Shown piece after piece: positions 9,035 to 18,135 of a stretch of 36,557 nt of DNA; position 1 is the first letter of the stretch, and each line of letters begins with the position of its first letter. The notes beneath the pieces were generated by a model that was not told the origin of the DNA, made no database searches, and saw only the letters and a list, made by a program, of their open reading frames with translations. The stretch is from Chloroflexota bacterium (lineage in GTDB: Bacteria > Chloroflexota > Anaerolineae > J036 > Brachytrichaceae): positions 1 through 36,557 of the forward strand of contig JAJYKL010000040.1 in NCBI GenBank assembly GCA_021788625.1. The letters are read 5' to 3'. A program made the position numbers and the translations under genes.

Positions 9035-10408
9035 ATGCATCTGGGATTTGACTTTGGAACCACCAATAGCGTGGCTGCCGTCATCGACGACGCGGGAGAG
9101 CTGCACGTTTTGCCACTCGACCCCGTCACACCGGAGTCTGGCATCTTACGCACTCTTCTCTACGTGGAACGCGATGCGTCCATCCACTGTGGTGAAGAAG
9201 CTGTGCGGCTGCACCGCGCCCAGAATGTTGGACGGATGCCGCGCTTTGCCCGGACATGGGTCGGAGTGATCGACCTCGAGATTGGCGATGCCGTTGTCAA
9301 GGGTTATAACATCCCAGGCGGTCTCATGTCTGTGGAAGTGTTTGCCGATGTAGACGCCGATGCCCCTGGCCGCCTGATGCACTCATTAAAAAGCCCCCTG
9401 GCAACGGAATATGCCGGAACTAAACTGTTTGGGCATGCCTACACCCTGGAGGAGTTGATTGCTGAATTTCTGTCGCGTGCCCGCAGGCGAGTGAATGATC
9501 TGACTGGGCACGATATGCAGGTTGTCACTCTCGGGCGACCGGTGAACTTCGCAGGAGCGAACAGTAAATCCGATAACGAACGCGCTCAGGAGCGACTGCG
9601 TAAAGCAGCAGAGCTGGCCGGGTTCACCGAGATCTCTTTCGAGCTGGAACCAATCGCTGCCGGGCTGGCCTATGGTGAGCGACATGAAATGCGACCTGGC
9701 AGCTACGCCATGGTCTTTGACTTCGGAGGTGGCACCCTCGATGTGGCGCTAGTACGTCAGGAAGGTGCTGCAGAGCAGTATGTGCTGGCGACAGGTGGAA
9801 TTGGCATTGCCGGTGACCACTTCGACCAGGCAATCTTCCGCCGTGCCATGTTGCCGTGGCTGGGTGGGGATGTACGCTGGGGCTCTCAAAGACTGGATAT
9901 GCCCGGTCACTTACTGGACGTCCTGGGCGATTGGCAGGATGTGGTTGCGCTGTGGAATGCGCCCACCCTGACGTTCCTGCGCCAGGTTCAATCCGACTGC
10001 TCCAATCCGATTCGCATCCTGGCATTGGAAGATTTTATTTTCAAAGGCTATGCATTTGATGTTTATGAGCGTGTCGAGCAATGCAAGGTACGGTTATCGA
10101 ACGAGCGTTTTGCAGTAATCGACTTTGACGCAGATGCCCTGTCCATCTGGCAACCCCTTACCCGACCGCAATTGGAGAGCTACCTAACCCAGGATGCACG
10201 AGTTATCCGCGAAATGATCGAGCGCACCCTGACCGGTGCTGGCATACGTGCCGACCAGGTGGACTATGTGATCCGCACAGGCGGTTCATCATCCATTCCA
10301 TATTTCGTGGAAATGCTGGGAGTCATGTTCGGTCGCCAGAAGGTGGTCGAGTCGGACCGCTTCACCAGCGTAGCGAGTGGACTGGCGTTGCGTGCGAGCA
10401 GAGCGTAA
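9035..10408 (+). CDS. Hsp70-family ATPase without substrate-binding domain (YegD-like)
   Basis: The 457-residue product begins MHLGFDFGTTNS, the phosphate-1 loop of Hsp70/actin ATPases (D6-N11). EPIAAGLAYG (205-214) and FDFGGGTLDV (228-237) give the connect and phosphate-2 motifs, and RTGGSSSIPYF (414-424) the adenosine motif. The protein ends ~35 residues later, where DnaK would continue into its ~230-residue peptide-binding part, so only an ATPase core with an inserted segment is present. Size and layout match the E. coli YegD type, whose function is unknown. An upstream GTG (8987) in frame would add 16 residues; I prefer the ATG at 9035 because the motif then starts at residue 6, as in relatives, although the ribosome site is weak. 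The gene follows the pinwheel gene on the same strand. Confidence 0.85.
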   Translation: MHLGFDFGTTNSVAAVIDDAGELHVLPLDPVTPESGILRTLLYVERDASIHCGEEAVRLHRAQNVGRMPRFARTWVGVIDLEIGDAVVKGYNIPGGLMSVEVFADVDADAPGRLMHSLKSPLATEYAGTKLFGHAYTLEELIAEFLSRARRRVNDLTGHDMQVVTLGRPVNFAGANSKSDNERAQERLRKAAELAGFTEISFELEPIAAGLAYGERHEMRPGSYAMVFDFGGGTLDVALVRQEGAAEQYVLATGGIGIAGDHFDQAIFRRAMLPWLGGDVRWGSQRLDMPGHLLDVLGDWQDVVALWNAPTLTFLRQVQSDCSNPIRILALEDFIFKGYAFDVYERVEQCKVRLSNERFAVIDFDADALSIWQPLTRPQLESYLTQDARVIREMIERTLTGAGIRADQVDYVIRTGGSSSIPYFVEMLGVMFGRQKVVESDRFTSVASGLALRASRA

Positions 10409-10462
10409 GGAGTGCGTTGAGATCAGGATTGATAGAGCAAAAGTTCATATAGATTATCGACG

Positions 10463-10870
10463 ATGGCAGCTTGCGCCGGTTGGTCTGCCAGCGAATTCAC
10501 CGCTATCATCACCGGCATGAATCTTCAAAAGACACTCCCTGTTATCACGTCGGTTCTCATTATTCTGGTGGTAGCGCTATTGCGTGACCGCTCCAAGACA
10601 CTAGCCACCATCTTCGCCACGATGCCCATCAACATGCCACTGGCGCTGTGGGTACTGGTAAGTGCGGGTACGGATAACCCCGTTGTAACAGCCGGCTATG
10701 TGCGTACGTTGGTTGTTGGTCTTGTTCCAGCTTTCCTGTGGCTTGGTGTTGTTTATCTCGGTTTGCGCCTGGGCTGGAGCTTGCTGGGCGCCATCGCCGC
10801 TGGTTACGTGCTATGGGTTGTGCTAATAGCAAGCCTGTGGTGGTTCGGATTATTGAGGGTGACCTCATGA
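10463..10870 (+). CDS. Small integral membrane protein, unknown function
   Basis: The product is 135 residues from the ATG at 10463, or 117 from an ATG at 10517 that begins MNLQKTLPV; neither has a clear ribosome site, and the shorter form looks more natural because the hydrophobic part starts there. Four membrane helices can be drawn in the longer form: about residues 25-42, 52-67, 80-105 and 107-130. A loop with DRSKT after the first helix resembles small four-helix proteins of the DUF3147 type, but I cannot confirm that. It lies 55 bases after the Hsp70-like gene on the same strand and could be the last member of that unit. No catalytic motif is visible. Confidence 0.6.
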   Translation: MAACAGWSASEFTAIITGMNLQKTLPVITSVLIILVVALLRDRSKTLATIFATMPINMPLALWVLVSAGTDNPVVTAGYVRTLVVGLVPAFLWLGVVYLGLRLGWSLLGAIAAGYVLWVVLIASLWWFGLLRVTS

Positions 10871-11251
10871 CCTGGTCGAGTCTGCACAATTAAAAGGCTA
10901 TTAATCATCGAAGGCTAAGAACTTCATCGGTGCACACGATATGGTTATCTGGCGGGTTTGATTTATCGTTTGGGGCTGCCTGATGAGCGGAGCATTAGTC
11001 AGTCGAAAGCGCATGTAGGGCTGAGCTTAAGCAAGAATGCGAAAAGTCACATTTGTAAAACCGGTTCAATTTCTATCCAACCACAACATCGGCTGCCTGG
11101 CGCGCCTGGCCGTGTGCATGCCGGCTGCGCCTTTGCTCGCCAGCAGTCAAGCATGAGACTCCATCCCTAGTGGAGCTTCAACCATTATCACGGGTCTGTC
11201 GGGAGCCAGGTAGAATATCGGGTTCCTGTCTGCCCGATGGCGATGGCTGGA
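10871..11251. other. Non-coding gap upstream of the peptide importer
   Basis: This is the first part of a 672-base space before the importer. No convincing gene is seen; the short open frames lack ribosome sites. Bases 11021-11040 (CTGAGCTTAAGCAAGAATGC) resemble the left arm of the repeat at 18487-18550 but lack a matching right arm. A small 6-base hairpin lies at 11217-11238. The rest shows nothing I can name. Confidence 0.5.
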
Positions 11252-11277
11252 CCAGTAATCCATAAAGACTGTACTGG
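11252..11277. promoter_or_regulatory. Inverted repeat next to the importer promoter (candidate operator)
   Basis: CCAGTA (11252-11257) and TACTGG (11272-11277) form an inverted repeat with centres 20 bases apart, two helical turns. The right arm ends one base before the -35 box, a usual place for an activator or repressor. No regulator gene lies nearby. Confidence 0.35.
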
Positions 11278-11278
11278 C

Positions 11279-11307
11279 TTGACAATATTCAATGCGCTAC
11301 CGATAAT
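11279..11307 (+). promoter_or_regulatory. Sigma70-type promoter of the peptide importer operon
   Basis: TTGACA (11279-11284) and GATAAT (11302-11307) are 17 bases apart. The predicted start (~11314) leaves a leader of about 229 bases before the first gene. I found no T-box or known riboswitch signature in the leader. Confidence 0.7.
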
Positions 11308-11542
11308 CATGCAATCGGCGCCCGGGCTATACAGGACAGCCCATGACGGTGGATTTCATTACAAGCTCTTCAGGAAGGTTTGTAGTCTATCGTCAAATTG
11401 CCCGGTGTAACGAATTGAGCAGGTTTGCCGAAGGAGGTGCACGGCCAGGAAAGTATTACCAAGTTCCGGTTTGTAGCACAGCGTATCAAAAAAGCACATA
11501 CAAATGCTCTGGATCTTGTTTTTCATATAGGAGGACGAAGCC

Positions 11543-13510
11543 ATGTTAGGATCGAAAATCTGGCGGGCGACCGGCGTGTTAGTCGCTGGAAGTATGATAC
11601 TGGCGGCGTGCGGGCAGGCAACGCCTCAAGTTATCAAGGAGACCGTCGTCGTCAACCAGACCTCGGTAGTCCAGTCGACCGTTCAGGTAACGACAGAAGT
11701 CACGAAGGAAGTCGCAGTAACTTCAACCCCTGAACCAACAACAGGACCAACTGCTACTGCCGCACCCAAAGCAGTCGATACTATTGTGATTGGTCAGCAG
11801 CAGGAACCCAGCACCCTGCACCCGGCGATCGGCAGTGAATCATCAGAGTTCTATATTTTGGGCCCCGTCATGGTTGGTTGCATGGGCCAGGATAACAGCC
11901 AACCACCCAAGTGGATTCCACTGGGATGTGAGTCCGTCCCAACACTTGATAATGGTGGTGCTGCACTGGTAGGTACGGGTGTGGATCAGCACCTTGAGAT
12001 CACCTATACGATCCGATCGGGTTGGCGGTGGACGGATGGCCAGCCTGTCAAGGCTTCGGATGTAATTTATGACTGGAAATTAAGAATGGATCCTAATTTC
12101 CAGACTGATCAAGACATATCGGTGATCGAGAAAATTTTCGACATCGTTGCCGTCAACGACAATACCGTTGTGATTAAGGCCATGAGCGAAAAGCAGGCCA
12201 AAGAGGCGGCTGCCGGTACGCTAAAGGGCAACGTACCCTTCGAGCAGCACCAGAGTGACTATCAGCAATCGGGGTATGCGACACAATCTGGCCCGGTGGT
12301 GGATCCTGTTTACTGGGCTGACTTGTTCCCGGGTTGGTTGCCTGAGCATATCCTTGGCAAAATCGCTGCGAAGGATCAGGCTTCCAGCGACTATGCGAAG
12401 AAGCCCGTTGGTGATGGTCCCTACGTAGTGACTGCGTGGAAGGAAGGCCAGGAAGTTGACGAAGATCTTAGCGATAAGCCGTTCCCACTGGGTACGCCGA
12501 CGATCAAGCACATCATCTTCCGCTTCATCTCCGGTGGAGCTGGCCCCGTGCTGGCTGCCCTACAAAATGGCGAAGTCGACATTGTGCCTGGCAACGTCGG
12601 TGGCTTGAGCACAGCGAATGCGCCCGATATTGAAAACATCGTAAAGGGTGGCCTGTATAAGGTTCTTTGGAACACGGGCTACTCCTGGGAGCATATCGAT
12701 ATCAATGTCAACAAGGCTCCTCTCAACGATGTGAAAGTACGACAGGCGCTTTTCTATGCGACAGATCGGCAGTCCATCATTAATGCCCTATACAATGGCA
12801 AGAATGAAGTGGTGAACCTGCCCGGTCCGACCACCGCGAATAACTCCTGGGCTTACACTGACAACTACACCAAGTACCCCTTCGATGTGGCTAAGGCTAA
12901 GGCGACCTTGACGGCTGATGGTTGGGACTGCAGCGGCTTCCCTTGCACTAAGAAGGATGCCAGTGGCAAGACCGAGAAATTGAGCTTCACGCTCATGACC
13001 ACCACCCGCTCTGACCGCATCCAGTTGGCTCAGGTTCTGCAGCAACAGTGGAAACAAGCAGGATTCGATGCGAACCTTCAGTTCCTGGAGGCGCGCAATT
13101 TCTTTGCTTCCTGCGATGCGGGTGGCCCACTTTCGTGCGGCACGTTTGATGCCGGCATATACACCTGGCAGGGTGGTGATGATCCTGCGTTTTATGGCCT
13201 GTATGCCTGCTCAAACGTTCCGAGCAAGGCCAATAATTACTCAGGTCAAAACTATCCTGGCTGGTGCAATAAGGACGCCACGGATGCGCTGAAGCAGTCT
13301 GAACTGACCATAAATGCGCTGTCGCGGACTAAGCGCAAGCCATTCATCGAAAAGTTCTTCCAGGACTTCGCTAATGATGTGCCGGTAATTCCGTTATATG
13401 CTGCGACGGAGCCTTATGTTTACCGCTCAGGTCTGGAGAACTTCAAGCCCGGTCTGACTGCTGCGGCTGTGTTCTCGTGGAACTCCTGGGAGTGGAAGCT
13501 GACGAAGTAG
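11543..13510 (+). CDS. Peptide/nickel-type ABC transporter substrate-binding lipoprotein
   Basis: Extracellular solute-binding protein (family 5, OppA/DppA-like) that captures substrate for the permease pair encoded next. The 655-residue product starts with a lipoprotein signal ending LAAC (C23 is the lipid-anchored residue), then a Val/Thr/Gln-rich linker to about residue 78, probably a flexible spacer from the membrane. The family 5 fold follows: DTIVIGQQQEPSTLHP near the start, YTIRSGWRWTDGQPVKASDVIYDWKL near residue 155-180 and DVKVRQALFYATDRQSIINALY near 400-420. AGGAGG (11529-11534) sits eight bases before the ATG. A hairpin (13580-13610) separates it from the permease genes, as is common where the binding protein must be made in excess. 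Peptides are the likeliest cargo; sugars or nickel cannot be excluded. Confidence 0.93.
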   Translation: MLGSKIWRATGVLVAGSMILAACGQATPQVIKETVVVNQTSVVQSTVQVTTEVTKEVAVTSTPEPTTGPTATAAPKAVDTIVIGQQQEPSTLHPAIGSESSEFYILGPVMVGCMGQDNSQPPKWIPLGCESVPTLDNGGAALVGTGVDQHLEITYTIRSGWRWTDGQPVKASDVIYDWKLRMDPNFQTDQDISVIEKIFDIVAVNDNTVVIKAMSEKQAKEAAAGTLKGNVPFEQHQSDYQQSGYATQSGPVVDPVYWADLFPGWLPEHILGKIAAKDQASSDYAKKPVGDGPYVVTAWKEGQEVDEDLSDKPFPLGTPTIKHIIFRFISGGAGPVLAALQNGEVDIVPGNVGGLSTANAPDIENIVKGGLYKVLWNTGYSWEHIDINVNKAPLNDVKVRQALFYATDRQSIINALYNGKNEVVNLPGPTTANNSWAYTDNYTKYPFDVAKAKATLTADGWDCSGFPCTKKDASGKTEKLSFTLMTTTRSDRIQLAQVLQQQWKQAGFDANLQFLEARNFFASCDAGGPLSCGTFDAGIYTWQGGDDPAFYGLYACSNVPSKANNYSGQNYPGWCNKDATDALKQSELTINALSRTKRKPFIEKFFQDFANDVPVIPLYAATEPYVYRSGLENFKPGLTAAAVFSWNSWEWKLTK

Positions 13511-13579
13511 GCAATGGTTGTAATAGCATCATACCTTTACGCCGGTAGGTAATACGGGGCTGTATAAGGCAATGACATG

Positions 13580-13616
13580 GGCGAGGGCGTTTTCCACAAA
13601 CGCCCTCGCCTTTCAT
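13580..13616 (+). terminator. Hairpin between binding protein and permease genes (partial terminator or mRNA stabiliser)
   Basis: A perfect 13-base stem (13580-13592 with 13598-13610, GGCGAGGGCGTTT / AAACGCCCTCGCC) with a 5-base loop is followed by TTTCATTTAT. It lies 69 bases after the first gene and 28 before the next of what is clearly one transport system. It probably lowers read-through or protects the upstream mRNA. Confidence 0.85.
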
Positions 13617-13638
13617 TTATAATTGGATAAAAGATCGT

Positions 13639-14733
13639 ATGAGTAAATTTATCACCCGGCGAATTATCCAGTCCCTCGTTCTACTACTATTCATATCAAT
13701 GTTGCTCTACCTGATACTGAACCTGGTACCAGGTGGACCTTTTGATCTGCTTCGAAACTCCAATCCGCATATCACCCAGTCCATGATTGACCGGTTAAAC
13801 TCGCTGCTGGATCTGGATAAACCGTTATTACCAGGGCAATACTGTCCCGTGACGAACGGTGTTCAGCAGGCTTGCCGCCTGGATCCAGGACGTTATTTAC
13901 GCTGGTTGTGGAAAGTGGCCCATGGTGATTTCGGTACATCCTGGACGATGAAGACCGGTTCCAAGGTCTTGTCACTAATACAGGGACGTATCGGTTATAC
14001 ATTATTGCTCATGGGTCTGTCGACATTCCTGGCAATTGCCATTGCGGTGCCGATTGGCATATATTCAGCAATCCACCAATATTCAAAGACCGATTATGTC
14101 GTGACAGCCGTGGCTTTTTTCGGTCAATCCATGCCGACGTTCTGGACTGGCCTTATGGCAATCTCCATCTTCTCAGTAGGCCTAAAATTGTTCCCAACCG
14201 GTGGAGTACAGGTGGCAGGCTCACCTGGAGATATTATTCAAGTTATCTCGCGTGTTCTGACCTTTGGTCATGCATACCCACAACTGGCAGGCAAGGAAGT
14301 AAAGATCTTTTTGGATGGTCTGCATCATGTAGCACTTCCTGGTTTGGTTTTGACCTTCTTCAACCTGGCTGGCTGGATACGGTTTACCCGCTCGTCAATG
14401 TTGGAAGTGATGCGTCAGGACTATATGAGGACAGCCCGGGCAAAAGGGTTAGTCGAGAGGGTTGTGATTTTAAAGCACGGTCTTCGTAATGGTCTGATTC
14501 CTCTTGTGACGATCTTCGCATTAACGATACCTAGCTTGTTTGGTGGAGCGTTGATTACAGAAAGTATATTTTCCTGGCCAGGGATGGGCCGTATGTTGAT
14601 AGAAGCCATCGATAATTCAGATTGGCCGGTGGTGCAGGGAATTCTGGTCATCACGGCATTTCTGGTGGTGTTTTCCAATCTTTTTGCTGACGTTGTTTAT
14701 GCGATCGTCGATCCACGAATTTCATATAGTTGA
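13639..14733 (+). CDS. Oligopeptide-type ABC transporter permease, OppB/DppB-like
   Basis: First membrane subunit of the importer. The 364-residue product opens with ITRRIIQSLVLLLFISMLLYLILNLVPGGPFD: a first membrane helix followed by the conserved 'P-G-P-D' region of OppB/DppB. The permease core has helices at roughly 120-145, 155-180, 235-255, 295-320 and 335-360. The ATPase-coupling loop near residues 258-290 contains MRQDYMRTARAKGL, the conserved EAA-type motif. Residues ~65-90 (with two cysteines) form an extracytoplasmic insert. The ATG at 13639 has a weak ribosome site (GGATAAAAG). The next gene follows after 15 bases. Confidence 0.94.
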   Translation: MSKFITRRIIQSLVLLLFISMLLYLILNLVPGGPFDLLRNSNPHITQSMIDRLNSLLDLDKPLLPGQYCPVTNGVQQACRLDPGRYLRWLWKVAHGDFGTSWTMKTGSKVLSLIQGRIGYTLLLMGLSTFLAIAIAVPIGIYSAIHQYSKTDYVVTAVAFFGQSMPTFWTGLMAISIFSVGLKLFPTGGVQVAGSPGDIIQVISRVLTFGHAYPQLAGKEVKIFLDGLHHVALPGLVLTFFNLAGWIRFTRSSMLEVMRQDYMRTARAKGLVERVVILKHGLRNGLIPLVTIFALTIPSLFGGALITESIFSWPGMGRMLIEAIDNSDWPVVQGILVITAFLVVFSNLFADVVYAIVDPRISYS

Positions 14734-14748
14734 GTGTAGGGAGTACAG

Positions 14749-15714
14749 ATGACTACAACGACTTCAACTGCCCAGCCACAAGAGGTGTTAACGCTTGCGC
14801 AAGAGAGACCGTCTGGCGGACAGTGGTCACTGGCGTGGCGGCGGCTTCGTAGACATCGACTGGCCATGATAGGCCTAGTGGTACTCATTGTCATAGTGTT
14901 GGCAAGCCTATCTGCTGAATGGATTGCTCCATATAGCTATGAAGAGATCGACCTGTCCAAAATTTATCAACCTCTTATGACGCCTGGGCAACCTGGACGG
15001 CCCATGCATTATCTCGGTACTGATGGACTGGGCAGAGATGTCTTATCACGCTTACTGTATGCCGGGCGTGTTTCATTAGGTGTTGCACTCACGGTGACGA
15101 TACTGGTCACCACTGTAGGGGTTACGATTGGCTCTGTAGCTGGGTTCTTTGGTGGAGTGGTCGACACCATCCTGATGCGCTTTACCGACATCATGCTTAC
15201 CTTGCCGGATCTACCGCTGCTCCTAATTCTTTCCAGTAGTCTGCGCCAATTTGTCGCACTTCAGAATTTATTGGGTGACCTGCTTGGTGTTGTCATTATC
15301 ATAGTCGTGCTGACAGCATTTGGCTGGATGTCCGACGCACGGCTGGTGCAAGGTCAGTCGTTAAGTCTACGCTCACGTGAGTTTATCGATGCAAGCCGCT
15401 CACTGGGTGCAAGTCAGGCTCGCATCATATTCAGGCACATTGTGCCAAACTCGCTTGCTCCAATTATCGTGTCAGCCACGTTAGGCTTTGGCGGAGTAGT
15501 GATTGCGGAGTCAGCGCTGTCCTTCCTGGGTTTTGGTATCATGCCCCCAATTCCGACCTGGGGCAACATGCTTAACGATGCGCGGAATGCACCGCTACAA
15601 TACCTGTTCGTTCAGGCACTCTCGCCTGGCTTTTGCATATTCGTCACGGTGCTATCCATCAACTTTATCGGTGACGGACTGCGCGACGCCCTGGACCCAC
15701 GCCTGAAGATGTAA
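14749..15714 (+). CDS. Oligopeptide-type ABC transporter permease, OppC/DppC-like
   Basis: Second membrane subunit, expected to pair with the preceding OppB-like protein. The 321-residue product has a cytoplasmic N-terminal tail with WRRLRRHRLAMIGLVVL leading into the first helix, the typical OppC start. It also has HYLGTDGLGRDVLSRLLYAGRVSL (the conserved 'GTD--GRD--SR---G-R-SL' block) and the coupling loop with REFIDASRSLGAS near residue 205-220. It ends with GDGLRDALDPRLKM, the standard C-terminus. GGGAG precedes the ATG by five bases. A gap of 161 bases before the ATPase genes contains TTGACA (15811) but no good -10 box. Confidence 0.95.
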   Translation: MTTTTSTAQPQEVLTLAQERPSGGQWSLAWRRLRRHRLAMIGLVVLIVIVLASLSAEWIAPYSYEEIDLSKIYQPLMTPGQPGRPMHYLGTDGLGRDVLSRLLYAGRVSLGVALTVTILVTTVGVTIGSVAGFFGGVVDTILMRFTDIMLTLPDLPLLLILSSSLRQFVALQNLLGDLLGVVIIIVVLTAFGWMSDARLVQGQSLSLRSREFIDASRSLGASQARIIFRHIVPNSLAPIIVSATLGFGGVVIAESALSFLGFGIMPPIPTWGNMLNDARNAPLQYLFVQALSPGFCIFVTVLSINFIGDGLRDALDPRLKM

Positions 15715-15875
15715 GGTTGCATCCACGCCAGATGGAAGCCCTGACGTGTGCTTCAACAAGACCCATGTGGACCGGTTTGCGAGATGAAAACTTTTGTGAT
15801 AATAGGTAGCTTGACAAATTACCACTTCATGTATGGAAGAGGTTGAGCGGCCGATCCCGTATCGAGGAGATATCA

Positions 15876-16910
15876 ATGAGTGCAAATGTGAGGACGAGTG
15901 CACCATCAGTCAGACAAAGCGCTAATGGTAAAAGCGATGTGCTGCTTGATGTGCAGGGCCTGAAAACGTATTTTTACACCGAGGACGGCGTAGTCAAGGC
16001 GGTCGACGGTGTCGATTTTACGGTCAGGCGAGGAGAGACACTCGGTATCGTTGGTGAATCCGGGTGTGGTAAGAGCGTCACATCGCTATCGGTGATGCGA
16101 CTAATCAGCGCACCGGGCAAGATCATCGAAGGCCGGATTCTTTTCGATGGCACCAATCTGACCGATCTGCCAGAACGGGACATGACCAAGATTCGCGGTA
16201 ATCGCATCTCGATGATCTTTCAACAGCCCACCACCTGTCTAAACCCCGTTTTTAAGATCGGGGATCAGATTGCAGAGGTGCTCAATATCCACCAGAGCCT
16301 GGGACGGGAAGCAGGTTGGAAGCGCTCGATCGAGTTGTTGCGCATGGTAGGTATCGCCGAGCCACAGAAACGCGTCAGTTCTTACCCTCACGAGATTTCC
16401 GGTGGCCAGGCACAGCGCGTTATGATCGCCATGGCACTTGCCTGTGCCCCGGAGCTCCTGATCGCCGATGAACCGACCACTGCTTTGGATGTGACCATCC
16501 AAGCTCAAATATTGGACCTGATGCGTGATTTGCGCGACAAGACCGGTACATCCATTATGCTCATCACGCATGACATGGGTGTGATTGCAGAGATGGCTGA
16601 GCGGGTCATCGTAATGTATGCTGGTCAGATCGTTGAGGCGGCCGATGTCAAGACCCTGTTTGCCCGACCACTTCATCCTTATACGCAGGGCTTACTCGGA
16701 TCCATCCCGGTGCTGGGAAAGGTACGCGAGCGGCTGGACGTCATCCCTGGCTCGGTGCCCAACCTGTTAAACCCACCACCTGCCTGCCGGTTCGAGCCGC
16801 GTTGCCAGGCATGCCAGGGATCGGTCCGCGAGCGCTGCCGCTCCGAGGCACCCATCCTGCGCGAGATAGAACCTAACCATTGGGTGCGAACCTGGCTCTA
16901 TGAAAACTAA
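15876..16910 (+). CDS. Oligopeptide-type ABC transporter ATPase, OppD/DppD-like
   Basis: Cytoplasmic ATPase that drives the importer with the OppF-like partner. The frame opens at a TTG (15843), but the ATG at 15876 has GAGGAGA five bases upstream and gives a normal 344-residue protein. Walker A is GESGCGKS (60-67). The Q-loop is in [12 protein letters not shown], the ABC signature is [12 protein letters not shown], Walker B is [12 protein letters not shown] and the H-loop is ITHDMG. The C-terminal extension contains [21 protein letters not shown] and several further cysteines, matching the oligopeptide/dipeptide transporter C-terminal region that can hold an iron-sulphur cluster. The next ATPase gene starts 84 bases downstream. 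Confidence 0.95.
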   Translation: MSANVRTSAPSVRQSANGKSDVLLDVQGLKTYFYTEDGVVKAVDGVDFTVRRGETLGIVGESGCGKSVTSLSVMRLISAPGKIIEGRILFDGTNLTDLPERDMTKIRGNRISMIFQQPTTCLNPVFKIGDQIAEVLNIHQSLGREAGWKRSIELLRMVGIAEPQKRVSSYPHEISGGQAQRVMIAMALACAPELLIADEPTTALDVTIQAQILDLMRDLRDKTGTSIMLITHDMGVIAEMAERVIVMYAGQIVEAADVKTLFARPLHPYTQGLLGSIPVLGKVRERLDVIPGSVPNLLNPPPACRFEPRCQACQGSVRERCRSEAPILREIEPNHWVRTWLYEN

Positions 16911-16994
16911 ACGTACGTGGTTTTCTATTCGCGTGCCTATGCTGCTGATGCAGGAACTGACTGAGCAAGATGCATTCCCCAGAGGACAAGAAAA

Positions 16995-18068
16995 ATGAGT
17001 GTGACTAATACCGCGATTTCGGCCAAGACACCCCACGACGGATTCCAGCAACCGAGATCCGATGACTTGTTGCAGGTGATGAACCTGGTTAAGTACTTCC
17101 CGATCAAGGGTGGCATCCTGCAACGGACCGTAGCCCAGGTGAAGGCAGTAGACGGGGTGTCGTTCACAGTGAAGCGAGGCGAGACACTCGGCCTGGTAGG
17201 CGAAAGCGGATGTGGCAAGACGACTGTTGGGCGCACGTTGCTTCGTCTTACACCAGCCACGAGTGGTGAAGTGATCTTTGATGGTAAAAACGTATTCACA
17301 CTGGAAGGTGCTGAGCTGAAAGCCATCCGCCGAGATATGCAGATCATCTTCCAGGATCCCTACTCGTCGCTGGATCCGCGTATGCCGATCGGTGAAAGTG
17401 TGGCCGAAGGCTTACTGGTGCACGGCATGCACGATTCGCGGAAACGCAACCAACAAGTGATTGAGATGCTCAAGCGTGTCGGACTGGAAGACTATCACGC
17501 CCGTCGCTATCCGCACGAATTCTCGGGTGGCCAACGCCAACGCATTGGCATTGCGCGTGCCCTGGCTCTGCGTCCCAAGTTTATTGTATGCGATGAGCCT
17601 GTTTCTGCACTCGACGTTTCCATCCAGTCTCAAGTACTCAACCTGTTAAAGGACCTGCAACGAGAGTTTGGTCTTACCTACCTTTTCATCGCCCATAATC
17701 TGGGCGTGGTGGAGCACATCAGTGATCGCGTTGGCGTGATGTACCTGGGTAAAATGGTCGAATTGACCGATCGCGAGACACTGTTCCGCGAACCCATGCA
17801 TCCATATACCAAGGCTTTGCTTTCGGCAATCCCCATTCCCGACCCAACTGTCCACCGCGAGCGCATCATCCTGCCTGGCGACGTACCCAGTCCAATCAAT
17901 CCTCCTAAGGGCTGTAACTTCCACCCACGCTGCCCCTGGGCTATCGAGAAATGTAAAGTGACCGAACCGATACTTGAAGAGCTGAAACCCGGGCATCTGG
18001 CGAAATGTTGGGTGGCCAAAGAGCATATCGAAGATGAAGCACGCCTGCAACCGCTGACAAGCATTTAG
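16995..18068 (+). CDS. Oligopeptide-type ABC transporter ATPase, OppF/DppF-like
   Basis: Second ATPase of the importer. The 357-residue product has [10 protein letters not shown] (31-40), characteristic of OppF. It also has Walker A GESGCGKT (69-76), Q-loop [14 protein letters not shown], signature [15 protein letters not shown], Walker [13 protein letters not shown] and H-loop IAHNLG. It ends with the oligopeptide-transporter tail, including [23 protein letters not shown] precedes the ATG. A very strong terminator follows 29 bases after the stop, closing the five-gene operon. Confidence 0.95.
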   Translation: MSVTNTAISAKTPHDGFQQPRSDDLLQVMNLVKYFPIKGGILQRTVAQVKAVDGVSFTVKRGETLGLVGESGCGKTTVGRTLLRLTPATSGEVIFDGKNVFTLEGAELKAIRRDMQIIFQDPYSSLDPRMPIGESVAEGLLVHGMHDSRKRNQQVIEMLKRVGLEDYHARRYPHEFSGGQRQRIGIARALALRPKFIVCDEPVSALDVSIQSQVLNLLKDLQREFGLTYLFIAHNLGVVEHISDRVGVMYLGKMVELTDRETLFREPMHPYTKALLSAIPIPDPTVHRERIILPGDVPSPINPPKGCNFHPRCPWAIEKCKVTEPILEELKPGHLAKCWVAKEHIEDEARLQPLTSI

Positions 18069-18097
18069 GTTTTCATCTGCTCCTGCACTGTCTCATT

Positions 18098-18135
18098 ACA
18101 CCCTGAAGGTTTACGCAACCTTCAGGGTGTTTGTT
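18098..18135 (+). terminator. Strong rho-independent terminator closing the importer operon
   Basis: A perfect 14-base stem (18098-18111 with 18117-18130, ACACCCTGAAGGTT / AACCTTCAGGGTGT) and a 5-base loop are followed by TTGTT. It lies 29 bases after the last ATPase gene. Confidence 0.92.

Noticed and set aside
11021..11040. Possible second copy of the 18487-18550 repeat
   Set aside because: Only the first eight bases and a few later ones match, and the complementary right arm is missing; too weak to call.
11308..11542. Long leader before the importer considered as T-box or metal riboswitch
   Set aside because: No T-box signature (AGGGTGG-ACCGCG) and no other conserved riboswitch core was found; only short local stems.
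11425..11733. + frame preceded by AAGGAGG (11431) in the importer leader, possible leader peptide
   Set aside because: Most of it overlaps the start of the binding-protein gene in another frame, and its composition shows no regulatory peptide pattern. The AAGGAGG is probably chance.
15811..15837. TTGACA followed by TATGGA before the OppD-like gene, possible internal promoter
   Set aside because: Spacing is only 15 bases and the -10 box is poor; not enough to list as a promoter.
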